A stretch of DNA of 64,000 bases from the NCBI RefSeq assembly GCF_010727325.1, contig NZ_AP022565.1, positions 2,852,001 to 2,916,000 of the forward strand, in the 5' to 3' direction. Source of the stretch: Mycolicibacterium alvei (GTDB taxonomy: Bacteria > Actinomycetota > Actinomycetes > Mycobacteriales > Mycobacteriaceae). This document shows, in pieces, positions 1 through 9,835 of the stretch; within the stretch, counting starts at the first letter, position 1; the number at the start of each line of letters is the position of its first letter. The position numbers and the translations under genes are program-made. The notes beneath the pieces are model-generated. The model was given only the letters and a program-made list of their open reading frames with translations. It was not told where the DNA came from and made no database searches.

Positions 1-220
<220 letters not shown>

Positions 221-241
221 CTAATGGGCGGCGCAATGGTT

Positions 242-745
242 CTACCGGGCGATCCAGCCGAACACGTAGGCACCGTAGAAAACCGCCGCGGCGGCCATCG
301 CCGCCAGCGGCGCCGACATCAGTGCCATGGCCAGGGCCGATACCAGGGGTTTGCGCTGAGCCGTCGACGCGACCAGCGCACCGACCGTGATGACGACGAC
401 GTAGGCGAGTGCGACGAACACCGGCCAGGTCTTGTCGGCCGACTGGTACCAGTAGTAGTACAGGCCCGCCCCTGCCGCCGCGGAGACGAACCACACCCCG
501 GCCAGGATGCCCACGAACGTCCACCACTTGACCGACAGGTAGGTGCCTTCCACCACGAGAGGCGGGGCCGGGGCGGGCAACGGGGCCGACGGCGCGTCGT
601 CGGAGTCCGTCTGGTCCGGGGTCATGTCCTCCGCGGACGTCGTTTGGACCGGCGCCTCGTCGGCTTCAGCTCTGACGATCTCGTTCTCCCCGGTGTCGAA
701 CAGCGGGGAGAAGTCCTTGGTGGAGGTGTCGACGTTCTCAGCCAT
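242..745 (-). CDS. Conserved mycobacterial membrane protein (Rv0461-like)
   Basis: Encodes 167 residues from an ATG at 745. The first ~60 residues are acidic and proline/alanine-rich (residues 1-58, presumably cytoplasmic), followed by about four hydrophobic segments starting near WWTFVGILAGVWFV. The start overlaps the stop of the gene upstream by 8 bases, so the two are probably translationally coupled. Position between lpd and a small membrane protein matches Rv0461 in M. tuberculosis. I know no established function. A longer reading frame extends upstream to 841, but the ATG at 745 is preferred because the upstream extension has no membrane-protein character and lies over the neighbouring gene. 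Confidence 0.8.
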   Translation of the reverse strand: MAENVDTSTKDFSPLFDTGENEIVRAEADEAPVQTTSAEDMTPDQTDSDDAPSAPLPAPAPPLVVEGTYLSVKWWTFVGILAGVWFVSAAAGAGLYYYWYQSADKTWPVFVALAYVVVITVGALVASTAQRKPLVSALAMALMSAPLAAMAAAAVFYGAYVFGWIAR

Positions 746-1037
746 GGGATGCCAGCTGGATGATCGCCAGCGCGCCGAACCAGCCGGGCGCGATGGCCAG
801 GACGCACGCGCCGAGCGTGGTGACCCACCGCCGACCCGCAACCAGGATCATCAGGATCCCGAGGACACCTGGCACCCCGAGGACGAGCGCAATCACCAGA
901 TCGGGTCGGACGGTGACCGTCACCAGCAGTGTCGTCGCGATCCCGGCCAGCAGCCCGACCGCTACGCCGACCAACATCGCGCTGGTCAGCAGCCACGCCC
1001 GTGGCAGCGGAATCACCCTTCGACGATAACGCCGCAA
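738..1037 (-). CDS. Small conserved membrane protein (Rv0460-like)
   Basis: Encodes up to 99 residues with about three hydrophobic helices (LLTSAMLVGVAVGLLAGI, a middle helix around LVIALVLGVPGVLGILMIL, and a C-terminal helix) after a basic N-terminus. The frame opens at a TTG (1037); a GTG at 1016 is an alternative start that removes seven residues. It lies 13 bases downstream of the DUF779 gene and overlaps the next membrane protein by 8 bases, so it belongs to the same leftward unit ending in lpd. Position matches Rv0460. Function unknown. Confidence 0.72.
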   Translation of the reverse strand: MRRYRRRVIPLPRAWLLTSAMLVGVAVGLLAGIATTLLVTVTVRPDLVIALVLGVPGVLGILMILVAGRRWVTTLGACVLAIAPGWFGALAIIQLASHG

Positions 1038-1050
1038 CCCCCGACGACCG

Positions 1051-1545
1051 CTACATCTGCGCGGCGCGTCCCCCGGGGACCGGGCAGGCGTCGGCGGCCT
1101 CGGCGACGATGTGGCTGCCGGTATCGGGCGGTCGGGCGCCGGCGCCGTACTGCGCGCCGGTCACCGGTGGCTGCTCGGCCACCGCGTCGTTCTCGGCGTC
1201 GGTGAAGGCCCGGCCGCGGGACAGGAACCGCATGCCAACGGGTGCTTCCAGGCTGAAGCCACCGCCGCGACCGGGGACGACGTCGATCACCAGTTGGGTG
1301 TGTTTCCAGGCTTCGAACTGCGGGCCGGAGATCCACACCGGTACGCCGGTGCCGACGTCGAGGATCGCGAGCAGGATGTCGCGGTCGCCGACGATGAACT
1401 CACCGTCGGGGTAACACATCGGGGAGGACCCGTCACAGCATCCGCCGGACTGGTGGAACATCAGCGACCCGTGACGCTCCTGGAGCCGCGCCAACAGGTC
1501 GGCGGCAGCGGCGGTGATCAGGGCCCGTGAGGGTGGGTGGCCCAT
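1051..1545 (-). CDS. DUF779 family protein (Rv0459-like)
   Basis: Encodes 164 residues from an ATG at 1545, with AGCGAGG a few bases upstream. The family hallmark is visible: HQSGGCCDGSSPMC, a cysteine-rich segment, followed by the GPQFEAWKHTQLVIDVVPGRGGGFSLEAP block that is typical of DUF779. Members normally sit directly beside an NAD-dependent aldehyde dehydrogenase gene (Rv0458-Rv0459 in M. tuberculosis), and the family is thought to act with it. Here the next gene is the prolyl oligopeptidase on the other strand, so the partner is missing at this locus. Divergent promoters must lie in the 67 bases between 1545 and 1613. Confidence 0.85.
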   Translation of the reverse strand: MGHPPSRALITAAAADLLARLQERHGSLMFHQSGGCCDGSSPMCYPDGEFIVGDRDILLAILDVGTGVPVWISGPQFEAWKHTQLVIDVVPGRGGGFSLEAPVGMRFLSRGRAFTDAENDAVAEQPPVTGAQYGAGARPPDTGSHIVAEAADACPVPGGRAAQM

Positions 1546-1612
1546 CGCATCCTCGCTTCCGCCGACCGTGGTGTTGTTCAGCTCACAGTACGCGCGCGGT
1601 AACAATGGGCGG

Positions 1613-3613
1613 GTGGCGAAGGACCCTTACCTGTGGCTCGAGGACATCACCGGCGACGACGCATTGGCGTGGGTGCGGGCGCACAACGAGCCGACGATCG
1701 CGCAGTTGAGCGGTGAGCGATTCGAGGCGATGCGCTCGGAGGTGCTGGAGATCCTCGACACCGATGCGCGGATCCCCTATCCGGGCCGGCGCGGTGAGTA
1801 CCTGTACAACTTCTGGCGCGACGAGGCGAACCCGCGCGGCCTGTGGCGGCGCACCACCTTGGAGAGCTACTGCACCGATAGTCCGGACTGGGACGTGATC
1901 CTGGATGTGGACGAGCTGGCGCGTACCGAGAACGAGAACTGGGTGTGGGCCGGGCCCGAGGTGATCGAGCCGGAGTACACACTGGCCATGATCAGCCTGT
2001 CCCGCGGCGGCGCCGACGCCACCGTGGTGCGCGAGTTCGACATGCGGACAAGGGAATTCGTGTGCAACGGATTCGAGCTGGCCGAAGCCAAGTCCTCGGT
2101 GTCCTGGGAGGACGAGGACACCCTGCTGGTGTGCACCGATTTCGGCGAAGGCTCGATGACCGAATCCGGTTATCCGCGCATCGCCAAGCGCTGGCGCCGC
2201 GGCCAGCCGTTGGCCGACGCCGAGACCGTGTACGAGGCCGAGCCGACGGACGTGCGGGTGATCGCCTCGGTCGACCGGACGCCGGGGTTCGAGCACACCC
2301 GCCTGGGCCGCTACACCGACTTCTACCACCGCATCCGCTACGAGGTTCGTGACGGCGAGTTGATCGAGATCGAGGTCCCGACCGATTCGTCGCTGTCGTT
2401 GCACCGCGAGTGGCTGCTGATCTCACTGCGCACCGACTGGCAGGTGGGTGCGGTCACCTACCCGGCCGGAGCCCTGCTTGGCACCAGATTCGATGATTTC
2501 CTTTCCGGCACCACCGATCTCACGATGATCTACGAGCCCGACGCGCACAGCAGTCTGTCCAGTGTCCAGTGGACGAGAGACAAGCTGATCCTCATCACAC
2601 TGCGCGATGTCGCCAGCCACGTCGAGGTCGTCACGCCCGGGACGTGGGAGCGCAGGGACGCACCGGACATTCCGCCTGCGACGGACACCATCGTCGTCGA
2701 CATCGATCGCGAAGGCGACGAGGTCTTCTACAACTCAAGCGGATTCACCACCCCGTCGAAACTGTTACACGGCACCGCCGGCGGTGCGCTGGTCGAAGTC
2801 AAGTCCGCACCGGCGTTCTACGACGCCACCGGCATCGACGTCGAGCAGTTCTTCGCGACCTCCAAAGACGGCACGAAGGTCCCCTACTTCGTCGTGGGGC
2901 GCCGTGACGAACCGAGCCCGACCCACCTCTACGGCTACGGCGGATTCCAGAACTCGTTGACGCCGGGGTACATCGGTGGCGCCGGGCGTGCCTGGCTGGA
3001 ACGCGGCGGCACATACGTGCAGGCCAACATTCGCGGCGGCGGGGAGTACGGTCCGGACTGGCACACGCAGGCGATGCGGGAGAACCGCCACCTGGTGTAC
3101 GAGGATTTCGCGGCGATCGCCGCCGACCTGGTGGACCGCGGCATCACCACGGTTGCGCAGCTCGGCGCGTCCGGCGGCAGCAACGGCGGTCTCCTCATGG
3201 GTGTGATGCTGACGCAGTACCCGGAGCTGTTCGGGGCACTGGTGTGCAGTGTGCCGCTGCTGGACATGAAGCGGTTCCACCTGCTGCTCGCCGGGGCGTC
3301 CTGGGTGGCCGAGTACGGCAACCCCGACGATCCGGCGGACTGGAAGTTCATGGCGAAATATTCGCCGTACCAGAATGTTTCGGAGTCAGCGCCATATCCG
3401 CCGATCCTGATCACCACGTCGACCCGCGATGACCGGGTGCATCCCGGGCACGCCAGGAAGATGACGGCGGCGCTGGAGGCCGCCGGGCACCGGGTGCTGT
3501 ACTACGAGAACATCGAAGGTGGCCACGGCGGCGCGGCCGACAACAAGCAGTCCGCGTTCAAGGCGGCGCTGACGTACGAGTTCCTCTGGCAGACGCTGGG
3601 GGACCGCGCCTAA
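1613..3613 (+). CDS. Prolyl oligopeptidase family serine peptidase (Rv0457c-like)
   Basis: Encodes 666 residues of the S9A family, cleaving short peptides after proline, probably in the cytoplasm since no signal peptide is visible. The N-terminal half (about 1-410) has the beta-propeller character of the family; the C-terminal half is the alpha/beta hydrolase domain. Catalytic residues are visible: Ser523 in GASGGSNGG, Asp606/607 in TRDDRVHPGH, His638 in GGHGGAADN. I chose the GTG at 1613, which precedes the conserved AKDPYLWLED opening; the frame extends upstream to 1514, but that extension overlaps the divergent DUF779 gene. Its stop overlaps the convergent stop of the next gene by three to four bases. 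It matches Rv0457c in place and length. Confidence 0.92.
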   Translation: MAKDPYLWLEDITGDDALAWVRAHNEPTIAQLSGERFEAMRSEVLEILDTDARIPYPGRRGEYLYNFWRDEANPRGLWRRTTLESYCTDSPDWDVILDVDELARTENENWVWAGPEVIEPEYTLAMISLSRGGADATVVREFDMRTREFVCNGFELAEAKSSVSWEDEDTLLVCTDFGEGSMTESGYPRIAKRWRRGQPLADAETVYEAEPTDVRVIASVDRTPGFEHTRLGRYTDFYHRIRYEVRDGELIEIEVPTDSSLSLHREWLLISLRTDWQVGAVTYPAGALLGTRFDDFLSGTTDLTMIYEPDAHSSLSSVQWTRDKLILITLRDVASHVEVVTPGTWERRDAPDIPPATDTIVVDIDREGDEVFYNSSGFTTPSKLLHGTAGGALVEVKSAPAFYDATGIDVEQFFATSKDGTKVPYFVVGRRDEPSPTHLYGYGGFQNSLTPGYIGGAGRAWLERGGTYVQANIRGGGEYGPDWHTQAMRENRHLVYEDFAAIAADLVDRGITTVAQLGASGGSNGGLLMGVMLTQYPELFGALVCSVPLLDMKRFHLLLAGASWVAEYGNPDDPADWKFMAKYSPYQNVSESAPYPPILITTSTRDDRVHPGHARKMTAALEAAGHRVLYYENIEGGHGGAADNKQSAFKAALTYEFLWQTLGDRA

Positions 3614-4116
3614 CCCTGTAGACGACCACCCTGACCAGTTCGAACTCGCAGCTCCCAGCCCGCGATTTCGGTATTGACGATAATTCCTCGCGACCGAAGA
3701 ATCCTCGCGACTTCATCCAGAAACGCCGGAGCAGAGACAATCTCGGGATCGACCACGACCACGGCTCCGTCGGCCAGTCTGATCAAGGCGCAGTCGAAGA
3801 GGAGGCTGGCGATCGCCGAGGGAATCGGGAGGGCTCGCACCCCTCGACCTCGTAGCCTGTCGACCGATGACGCGTTGACCACCAATATCGGCATCGGCTG
3901 TTGATCCGTTCGATCAGCATCCAGCCTTTTGGAGACCCTCAAGGCGGATCGAAGGTCGTCGGCCTGGACCAGTACCGGTCGTCGCGTGCTCACACTCGTC
4001 GCGATGAAGGAGTATTGGCTCGCGCACCCGGACTGGTCCACGAAAACGGTGATCGAACGCTGTGGACCATGACGATCAATCCGGATATCGCCAAGGAGAA
4101 TGGGCTCAGCCGTCAT
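3610..4116 (-). CDS. Hypothetical protein, not recognised
   Basis: A 168-residue frame from an ATG at 4116, with GGCGGGA just upstream. I do not recognise the family. It has alternating hydrophobic and charged segments (for example PMPILVVNASSVDRL and DGAVVVVDPEIVSAP) that look like alpha/beta protein rather than a shadow frame, no signal peptide and no membrane helix. Its stop overlaps the prolyl oligopeptidase stop, and it is divergent from the LuxR-type gene starting near 4309, with ~190 bases between them. The opposite strand is also open across it, so a spurious frame cannot be excluded. Base composition looks a little less GC-rich than the flanking genes. Confidence 0.45.
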   Translation of the reverse strand: MTAEPILLGDIRIDRHGPQRSITVFVDQSGCASQYSFIATSVSTRRPVLVQADDLRSALRVSKRLDADRTDQQPMPILVVNASSVDRLRGRGVRALPIPSAIASLLFDCALIRLADGAVVVVDPEIVSAPAFLDEVARILRSRGIIVNTEIAGWELRVRTGQGGRLQG

Positions 4117-4308
4117 CGATCCCGCCTAGAGTTGGAAGTTTTGCACCTAGGTTCCGCAGGCCTGGTGGCGAGGGTTCGCCTGTATCGTTCAGCCTGCCGG
4201 AGCAAGCCGGTGTACCACATCCGTGCAATTGCCGAGATACCTACTGAAGCCAACGTCGAGTCCTCAGGGCGTAAAATTCGGCGATGCACGGATCGCGCGC
4301 AGCGGAGA

Positions 4309-6500
4309 GTGAACAACGTTGCCAGTGAAGCGACTTCGTTTATCGGTCGGGCCCATGAGCTCCGAGAGATCCGCGACCTTCTTGTGCGCACCCGCCTCCT
4401 CACACTTACCGGCACGGGCGGTGTCGGCAAGACCCGACTCGCCAAGGCAGCCATTGGCGGACTGTACCGATCGTTTCGCGACGGCGCGCGGTTCATCGAT
4501 CTCGGCCAGGCCTTCGATGACGAAATCATCGTGCGGCTCATCCGGGATGCAACCCCCGGTGTCCGCGACGCGGGCACACTGGTGGCCCAGTTGTCGGACA
4601 CCGAACTGCTACTCGTACTGGACAATTGCGAGCATCTCATTGAGAAGGTCAGCTCGATCGCTTCGCAGATCTTGGCGTGGTGCCCAAGCGTCGCGATCAT
4701 CGCCACGACACGGGTTCCGCTTGGCATCACTGGTGAGCACATCATGCGGGTGGCACCGCTCGGCATCGAGTCGGGCGATGTAGATAAGGCCAGCGAATCG
4801 GCGAGTCTGTTCATCGACCGGGCCCGGGCCGTCACCGGCCGCGACTTCGATCAGTCGGATCTTGCCGCCGTGAACGACCTTTGCGTCCGCCTTGACGGAC
4901 TGCCGTTGGCGATCGAACTTGCTGCAATCAAGGCCCGGATCATGTCAGTACCGGAGATCTCGGCCGGCCTCGATCAACGCTTCGACCTCTTGACCGGGGG
5001 CCCTCGTGATGCGCCCGTCCGCCATCACAGTCTCAATGCGATGTTGCGGTGGAGTTGGGACTATTGCAGCCCGGAGGAAAGGCGCCTCTGGACGCAGTTC
5101 TCCGTCTTCGCGGGAGCGGTGCCAATGGACGCCGTCTCGAGCATATGTGACCTCGGCGGCGCGGACACGACGCGGGTTGTCGATGGACTTGTGCAGCAGT
5201 CATTGCTGGCGGTCGAAGACACGCAGCGGGGCATTCGGTTTCGAATGCTAGACACCATACGCGAATTCGGCCGATGGGCCCCGCTCTCGGAGAGTGATCC
5301 CGACTCCGCCCTGCCTCCGGTGCGCGTTCGGCATCTGCAGTACTACGCGGATTTCGTTTCGGCCCTTTCGACCGAATGGTTCGGCAGCGCACAGCAAGAG
5401 TCGAGCCAGCTTACGGCGGCCAACATCTCCGATCTTCGAGTCGCATTCGAATACGCGCTGGAGAGTGCGGAATTCCATGACGTCGCCGATACACTTTTCT
5501 CGGGATTGTGGCTGTTTTGGGTCAGTGCGCGGTTGGCAGAAGGCCGTGCATGGGCCGACAAGCTGCACCGACAATTCCAACGGCTCAACCGTGCTTCGAG
5601 CATTGCATCACTGTGGACCGGCGGGTGGATCTCACTGTTGTCCGGCGACATTCCCGGCGCGCGCGATCTAGTCACCGAAGCCGCTGTCCGCGCCGCGGAT
5701 GAGGGCGACGTCAGCGGGCTCTGCTTGTCGAAGGGGCTGCTTGCGGCTTGCGCGGCCGTAGACGCAGACCTCTCCATCGCCACCGACCAGTACGACCAGG
5801 TCGTCGAAGCCGCCCAGAAGGGCGGTGAACCGATGAGTCTGGCTGTCTTGCTGCAGAATCGGGCTGAGGTCAGGTGCTTTGGCGGGGACTTTCGGGGCGC
5901 CGAAACGGATTGCGTTCAGGCGGAGATGATCTGCATCGATCACGGCGATGAATGGCTTCTGTTGTACGTACTGTGGGTCAGGACGTTGATCAGTCACCGC
6001 CAAGGAGATTTCGTCGCAGCCCGACATCATGCAGTACGCGCGCTACATCTCCGGACCGCTACGGAGAATCAGCACGGGGTCGCTCTCGTTGCCGAGACTC
6101 TCGCGTGGACCCTCTCAGAGCAGAACAACTCCAACACCGCCTCGCGCAAGGGGCGGTGTTGGCTATCACGACGCTCCGGCAACTGGCCGATGTGATTGAA
6201 GGGGTGTCGACCGCGAGGGAGCCCGCCACCGCACACCAGCTGGACGCCTTTGTCCCCGTGGGCCGTCCCCTCGAATCGACTGCGCTATCGGACCTCACCG
6301 ACCGCCAATACGAGATTGCGCAGCTTGTCGCCAAGGGTATGACGAACAAGGAGATAGCCGCTGCGCTGGTGATCGGTCGCCGGACCGTCGACACCCATGT
6401 GGCGCATATATTGGCCAAGCTCGGGGTTTCCCGCCGGTCGGAGGTGGCGAACCTCGTTGGCGCTGCGGGCGCGGATGCCAGGGATCTACGACGCGCATAG
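4309..6500 (+). pseudogene. LuxR-family ATPase regulator, frameshifted
   Basis: A large regulator of the NB-ARC-like ATPase/LuxR type. From the GTG at 4309 the first frame gives SEATSFIGR, Walker A GTGGVGKT (residues 35-42), Walker B LLLVLDN (100-106), the winged region and TPR-like helices, then runs out at a TGA at 6193-6195. The C-terminal LuxR helix-turn-helix (LTDRQYEIAQLVAKGMTNKE, then RTVDTHVAHILAKLGV) is in a different frame that ends at 6500. The first frame loses family resemblance just after VAETLAW (about 6108), and the second gains it near 6130-6150, so a deletion plus frameshift around 6105-6150 is likely. It could instead be a sequencing error. The frame extending upstream to 3901 is rejected because it lies over the opposite-strand gene and lacks family sequence. 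Confidence 0.68.
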
Positions 6501-6539
6501 ATATCTCGGCTGGAGATCTGGCCCCGCGCTGCCGGTCGG

Positions 6540-7934
6540 CTACGGTGCTGCGATAAAGATCGTGGAGGGTCTGGTCGATGCATCGAACGCGGCGCGACCG
6601 CCGGCGGCCCCCACTCCACTGATCCCGGCTGGTTCATAACATCTATTGACGCTTCCGCCCTGCCACTTGTTCACCCACAGCACACCGACGGGGAGCGTTC
6701 CGCTGCGAGTGATGTGTTCGGCGTTGTTGCTGAATAATGTTGCTGCGAGGCCGAACTCGCCTTCAGCGGCCAGCGCAAGAGCTTCGTCGAAGTCATCGAA
6801 AGCGATCAGCGGTGCGACCGGACCGAACGTCTCTTCACGCATCAGCAGGCAATCCGATGGTATATCGACCAAGACCGTCGCCGGATAGAAGAATCCCCGC
6901 CGGTCCGGCACACTGCCGCCGGCCAGCACCGTCGCTCCCCTGCTGACCGCGTCGTCCACGTGGCGGACGACGACATCTCTTTGATGCCTGTCCACCAGCG
7001 GTCCTAGCTGATCAGTCACCGCTCGTGCCTCGGCGGCAAGCGCGGCGGCGAACTCCGTGAAAATTGAGCGGTGTACATAGATTCGCTCGATCGAGTTGCA
7101 GATCTGGCCCGTGTTTGCGAAACAACCCACCGCCACCGCGGTGGCGGTATCCGCCACAGAAACATCCTCATCGACGATCGCGGCGTCGTTTCCACCAAGC
7201 TCGAGGACCGTGCGGTGAAGTTTGCGAGCGGCTGCGGCCGCCACCGAGCGGCCGGTGGTTACCGAGCCGGTGAAGTGCACCAAACCCACATCGGGATGGT
7301 TGGACAGCGGATCGCCTGCACGCCGGTCGCCGAGTAGGAGATTGACCACACCGGGTGGTAAGTCGATGACCTCGAACATTCGTTGGGCGGACAAACTGGC
7401 CTTCTCCGACGGCTTGATCACAACGGTGTTGCCGGCTGACAAGATCGCGGCCAGCCCCAGGAGTGTCTGTGCAACCGTGACGTTCCACGGCACGATCTTG
7501 GCCACCACGCCGATGGGATTGTGGACCACAAAGCTTCGCCCGTCGGGATGGCTTGTCGATTCTTCTGTGAAGGCGTAGCTGCGCGCGTCGGCAAGTCCTT
7601 CACGGAAAGCCGCCAGGCCCGCATCGATGAACATCCGGGCGATGCTGACGGGTTTGCCCATCTCTCGGTGTTCGAGTTCTGCGAGTTCACCAGCGATGGA
7701 TTCGATGTCAACCGCCATCGCTTCGAGAAGCGCGAGGCGCTCGCCCAACGGAGTGTTACACCAACCGGTTTGGGCTGCCTTCGCCGCTTCCACCGCAGCA
7801 TCCACGTCAGCACTACAACCCGCAGGCAGCAGCGCCACGACCTGCTCCGTCGATGGGTCCACCGTCTGGAGGACATCACTGGTGTGTGACGGCACCCACT
7901 TGCCACCGATGAAGTTGGTGAGTTCAGTCATCAT
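6540..7934 (-). CDS. NAD(P)-dependent aldehyde dehydrogenase
   Basis: Encodes 464 residues (463 if the second ATG at 7931, better spaced from GAAGAAGG, is used). Oxidises an aldehyde to the acid. Catalytic elements are complete: Asn151 in PWNVT, Lys174 in VVIKPSEK, Glu245 in LELGGND, Cys279 in NTGQICNS. It is the last gene of a leftward unit of luciferase-like monooxygenase, SnoaL-like protein, amidase and this enzyme, 12 bases after the amidase. Beyond it is the paaK/paaABCDE cluster, which makes phenylacetaldehyde oxidation a reasonable but unproven guess for its role. Its 3' end faces the broken LuxR gene with only ~40 bases between. Confidence 0.92.
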   Translation of the reverse strand: MMTELTNFIGGKWVPSHTSDVLQTVDPSTEQVVALLPAGCSADVDAAVEAAKAAQTGWCNTPLGERLALLEAMAVDIESIAGELAELEHREMGKPVSIARMFIDAGLAAFREGLADARSYAFTEESTSHPDGRSFVVHNPIGVVAKIVPWNVTVAQTLLGLAAILSAGNTVVIKPSEKASLSAQRMFEVIDLPPGVVNLLLGDRRAGDPLSNHPDVGLVHFTGSVTTGRSVAAAAARKLHRTVLELGGNDAAIVDEDVSVADTATAVAVGCFANTGQICNSIERIYVHRSIFTEFAAALAAEARAVTDQLGPLVDRHQRDVVVRHVDDAVSRGATVLAGGSVPDRRGFFYPATVLVDIPSDCLLMREETFGPVAPLIAFDDFDEALALAAEGEFGLAATLFSNNAEHITRSGTLPVGVLWVNKWQGGSVNRCYEPAGISGVGAAGGRAAFDASTRPSTIFIAAP

Positions 7935-7946
7935 TGCCTTCTTCGT

Positions 7947-9413
7947 TCACTCGGCTCGGTGCCGGAGCAGGTTGTCTGACAGTTCGGTTGAGATGGCGGG
8001 CATCCGGTGGTGCCATGAGCGAGTCGATTCAAGCTCGGCCGCGAGCTGAATCAGGTCCGCCTCTTGAAATATCCGTGCCCCCAGCTGGATCCCGATCGGG
8101 ACGCCGAAGGTCGTGCTGAATCCCGCCGGAACGTTGATCGCGGGCGCCCCGGTGACGTTGTAGAGCGCACACGTCGGATAGGGGTTAAGGATGCGGCGCA
8201 CCCACTCGGCGGCCGTATCGTCAACATTGTCCTGGTTGAGGTGGCCAATCGGCGGGGCCGCGGTGTTGCAGGTGGGGGTAGCCAAGATGTCCCAATCCGC
8301 CATGAAGTCGGCGATCCGGCGCGATACGGTGTTCATCCCGTCGAGTGCATTCATCAATTGCATCGGGCCGAGTTTGTGTCCGGCCTCCGCTGCGGCCAGG
8401 GTAGTTGCCTCGAACCAGTTCCGATTCTTGGGTTTACCGGTCATGGTGGCAAGCATGTCCACGGTCGCGGCGGTACAGAAGCACCAAATGGTAGTAAAGG
8501 CATCTGCCAACTGCTCCCAGTCCAGCGGCGGGTCGACGAGCTCGACGTGGTGTCCAAGGTCGGCAGCCGCTCCCGCAAACGAACTCATGGCAGTGCGCAC
8601 GCCATCGTCGATTTTGGTTTCGGACCATTGCCGGGTCGAGACGGCTACCCGAAGCCGGCGTTGACGCCCGACTGCCGAGAGGAACGAGCCATCCGGCGCC
8701 GGGGCGCCGTAGCGTTCACCGGGCGCGTATCCGTGCACGTGGTCGAGTAGGGCAGCGGTGTCCCGGACCGAGCGGGTGAGGGCGAACTCGATTGCGTTGC
8801 CGAACATGATTTCCTGCTGATTCGGTCCTACCGGAATGCGCCCGCGGCTCGGCTTCAGCCCGACCAGTCCGTTGTGACAGGCCGGGACCCGGATCGATCC
8901 ACCACCATCACTGGCATGAGCAATCGGCACGGCCCGGCCGGCGACCAACGCGGCCGAGCCGCCGCTGGATCCCCCGGAGCTTCGCTGCGTGTTCCACGGG
9001 TTGAGTACCGATCCGTTGAGCAGCGGTTCGGTAGCCGCGTTCAACGCCAGTTCCGGTGTTTTCGTCGTCGCCAGGGTCGCCAGTCCCGCGGCCTTGAACC
9101 GGGCCATAAGGATCGAGTCGGCGTCGTAGTCATATCCGTTTGACAGTGCTCGGGTGCCCATACGCATCTTGACGCCCTTGGCGTGGCATCCGATGTCCTT
9201 GAGAACAAACGGGACTCCACGAAATGGCGAGTCGGCGGCGAAGTTCAACGGAGTGGGCCACGGGCCCTCGACGAGGGCGTGCACCCTCTCGTCGAGGGCC
9301 GCGATGGCTGATCGCGCTGACTCGTGCACTTCCTCGACCGAGAGTTCGCCAGTGCCGATCAGCTCTGCCAGGTCGGTCGCGTCAAACTGCGCGTATTCGT
9401 CAAAACTGAGCAT
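7947..9413 (-). CDS. Amidase (amidase signature family)
   Basis: Encodes 488 residues from the ATG at 9413, which shares one base with the TGA of the upstream gene (TGATG). The Ser-cisSer-Lys triad of the family is visible: Lys72 in FVLKDIG, cis-Ser149 in SGGSSGGSA and nucleophile Ser173 in SDGGGSIRVPA. The enzyme hydrolyses a carboxamide to a carboxylate and ammonia; substrate cannot be read from sequence. The frame is open further upstream to 9479, but that would overlap the SnoaL-like gene by over 60 bases and gives an unconserved N-terminus. Next to aldehyde dehydrogenase and paaK, conversion of an arylacetamide to arylacetate is a plausible role. Confidence 0.9.
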   Translation of the reverse strand: MLSFDEYAQFDATDLAELIGTGELSVEEVHESARSAIAALDERVHALVEGPWPTPLNFAADSPFRGVPFVLKDIGCHAKGVKMRMGTRALSNGYDYDADSILMARFKAAGLATLATTKTPELALNAATEPLLNGSVLNPWNTQRSSGGSSGGSAALVAGRAVPIAHASDGGGSIRVPACHNGLVGLKPSRGRIPVGPNQQEIMFGNAIEFALTRSVRDTAALLDHVHGYAPGERYGAPAPDGSFLSAVGRQRRLRVAVSTRQWSETKIDDGVRTAMSSFAGAAADLGHHVELVDPPLDWEQLADAFTTIWCFCTAATVDMLATMTGKPKNRNWFEATTLAAAEAGHKLGPMQLMNALDGMNTVSRRIADFMADWDILATPTCNTAAPPIGHLNQDNVDDTAAEWVRRILNPYPTCALYNVTGAPAINVPAGFSTTFGVPIGIQLGARIFQEADLIQLAAELESTRSWHHRMPAISTELSDNLLRHRAE

Positions 9414-9835
9414 CAGTAACTCGGTGTCCCTGAAAGCAGCTCGGGAATGGTCGTCCAGATGTCCTTGTCCATCAACCACATTCCATTCTCGCCCTTCACG
9501 AAGGTGATGATGTAGTTGTTGCGCTTGACAACTGGGCCATCGGCGGTGACGAAAATGCCACGCGAAACACCCTCCTCGATGGCTAGCGAGTCACCGACCA
9601 ACAGATCGGTGACCTTCTCGACGTATTGTTCGGCGAAACCCGCGCCAACCCACTGATTGAACGCCTCCGCGAGTTGCTTCCGTCCGCGCAGCACCGCGCC
9701 GTCAGGCAGGATCAGCGTGCACTCTTCGGTGTACAGTTCGACGACCGCGGCGGCGTCCCGCTCTGTTACCGCGCGGCCAAGAGCCTCGTGAAACAGCGGC
9801 AGCGTCCGTTGGTTCAGGTCGCTGACGGCAATCAC
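9413..9835 (-). CDS. SnoaL-like / NTF2-fold protein
   Basis: Encodes 140 residues with the SnoaL-like pattern: an N-terminal helix pair (HEALGRAVTERDAAAVVELY), TLILPDGAVLRGRKQLAEAF, and a beta-rich C-terminal half ending FVKGENGMWLMDKDIW. This fold is used both for small enzymes (cyclases, isomerases, dehydratases) and for ligand-binding partners; no catalytic residues can be assigned with confidence. Its start overlaps the stop of the luciferase-like gene by four bases (ATGA) and its stop overlaps the amidase start, so it is firmly inside the operon. A second SnoaL-like protein occurs in an equivalent position after another luciferase-like gene at 31494-31934. Confidence 0.8.
   Translation of the reverse strand: MIAVSDLNQRTLPLFHEALGRAVTERDAAAVVELYTEECTLILPDGAVLRGRKQLAEAFNQWVGAGFAEQYVEKVTDLLVGDSLAIEEGVSRGIFVTADGPVVKRNNYIITFVKGENGMWLMDKDIWTTIPELLSGTPSY

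Noticed and set aside
3901..4308. Upstream part of the LuxR-type frame
   Set aside because: It lacks family sequence and overlaps the opposite-strand gene; the family's SEATSFIGR opening follows the GTG at 4309.
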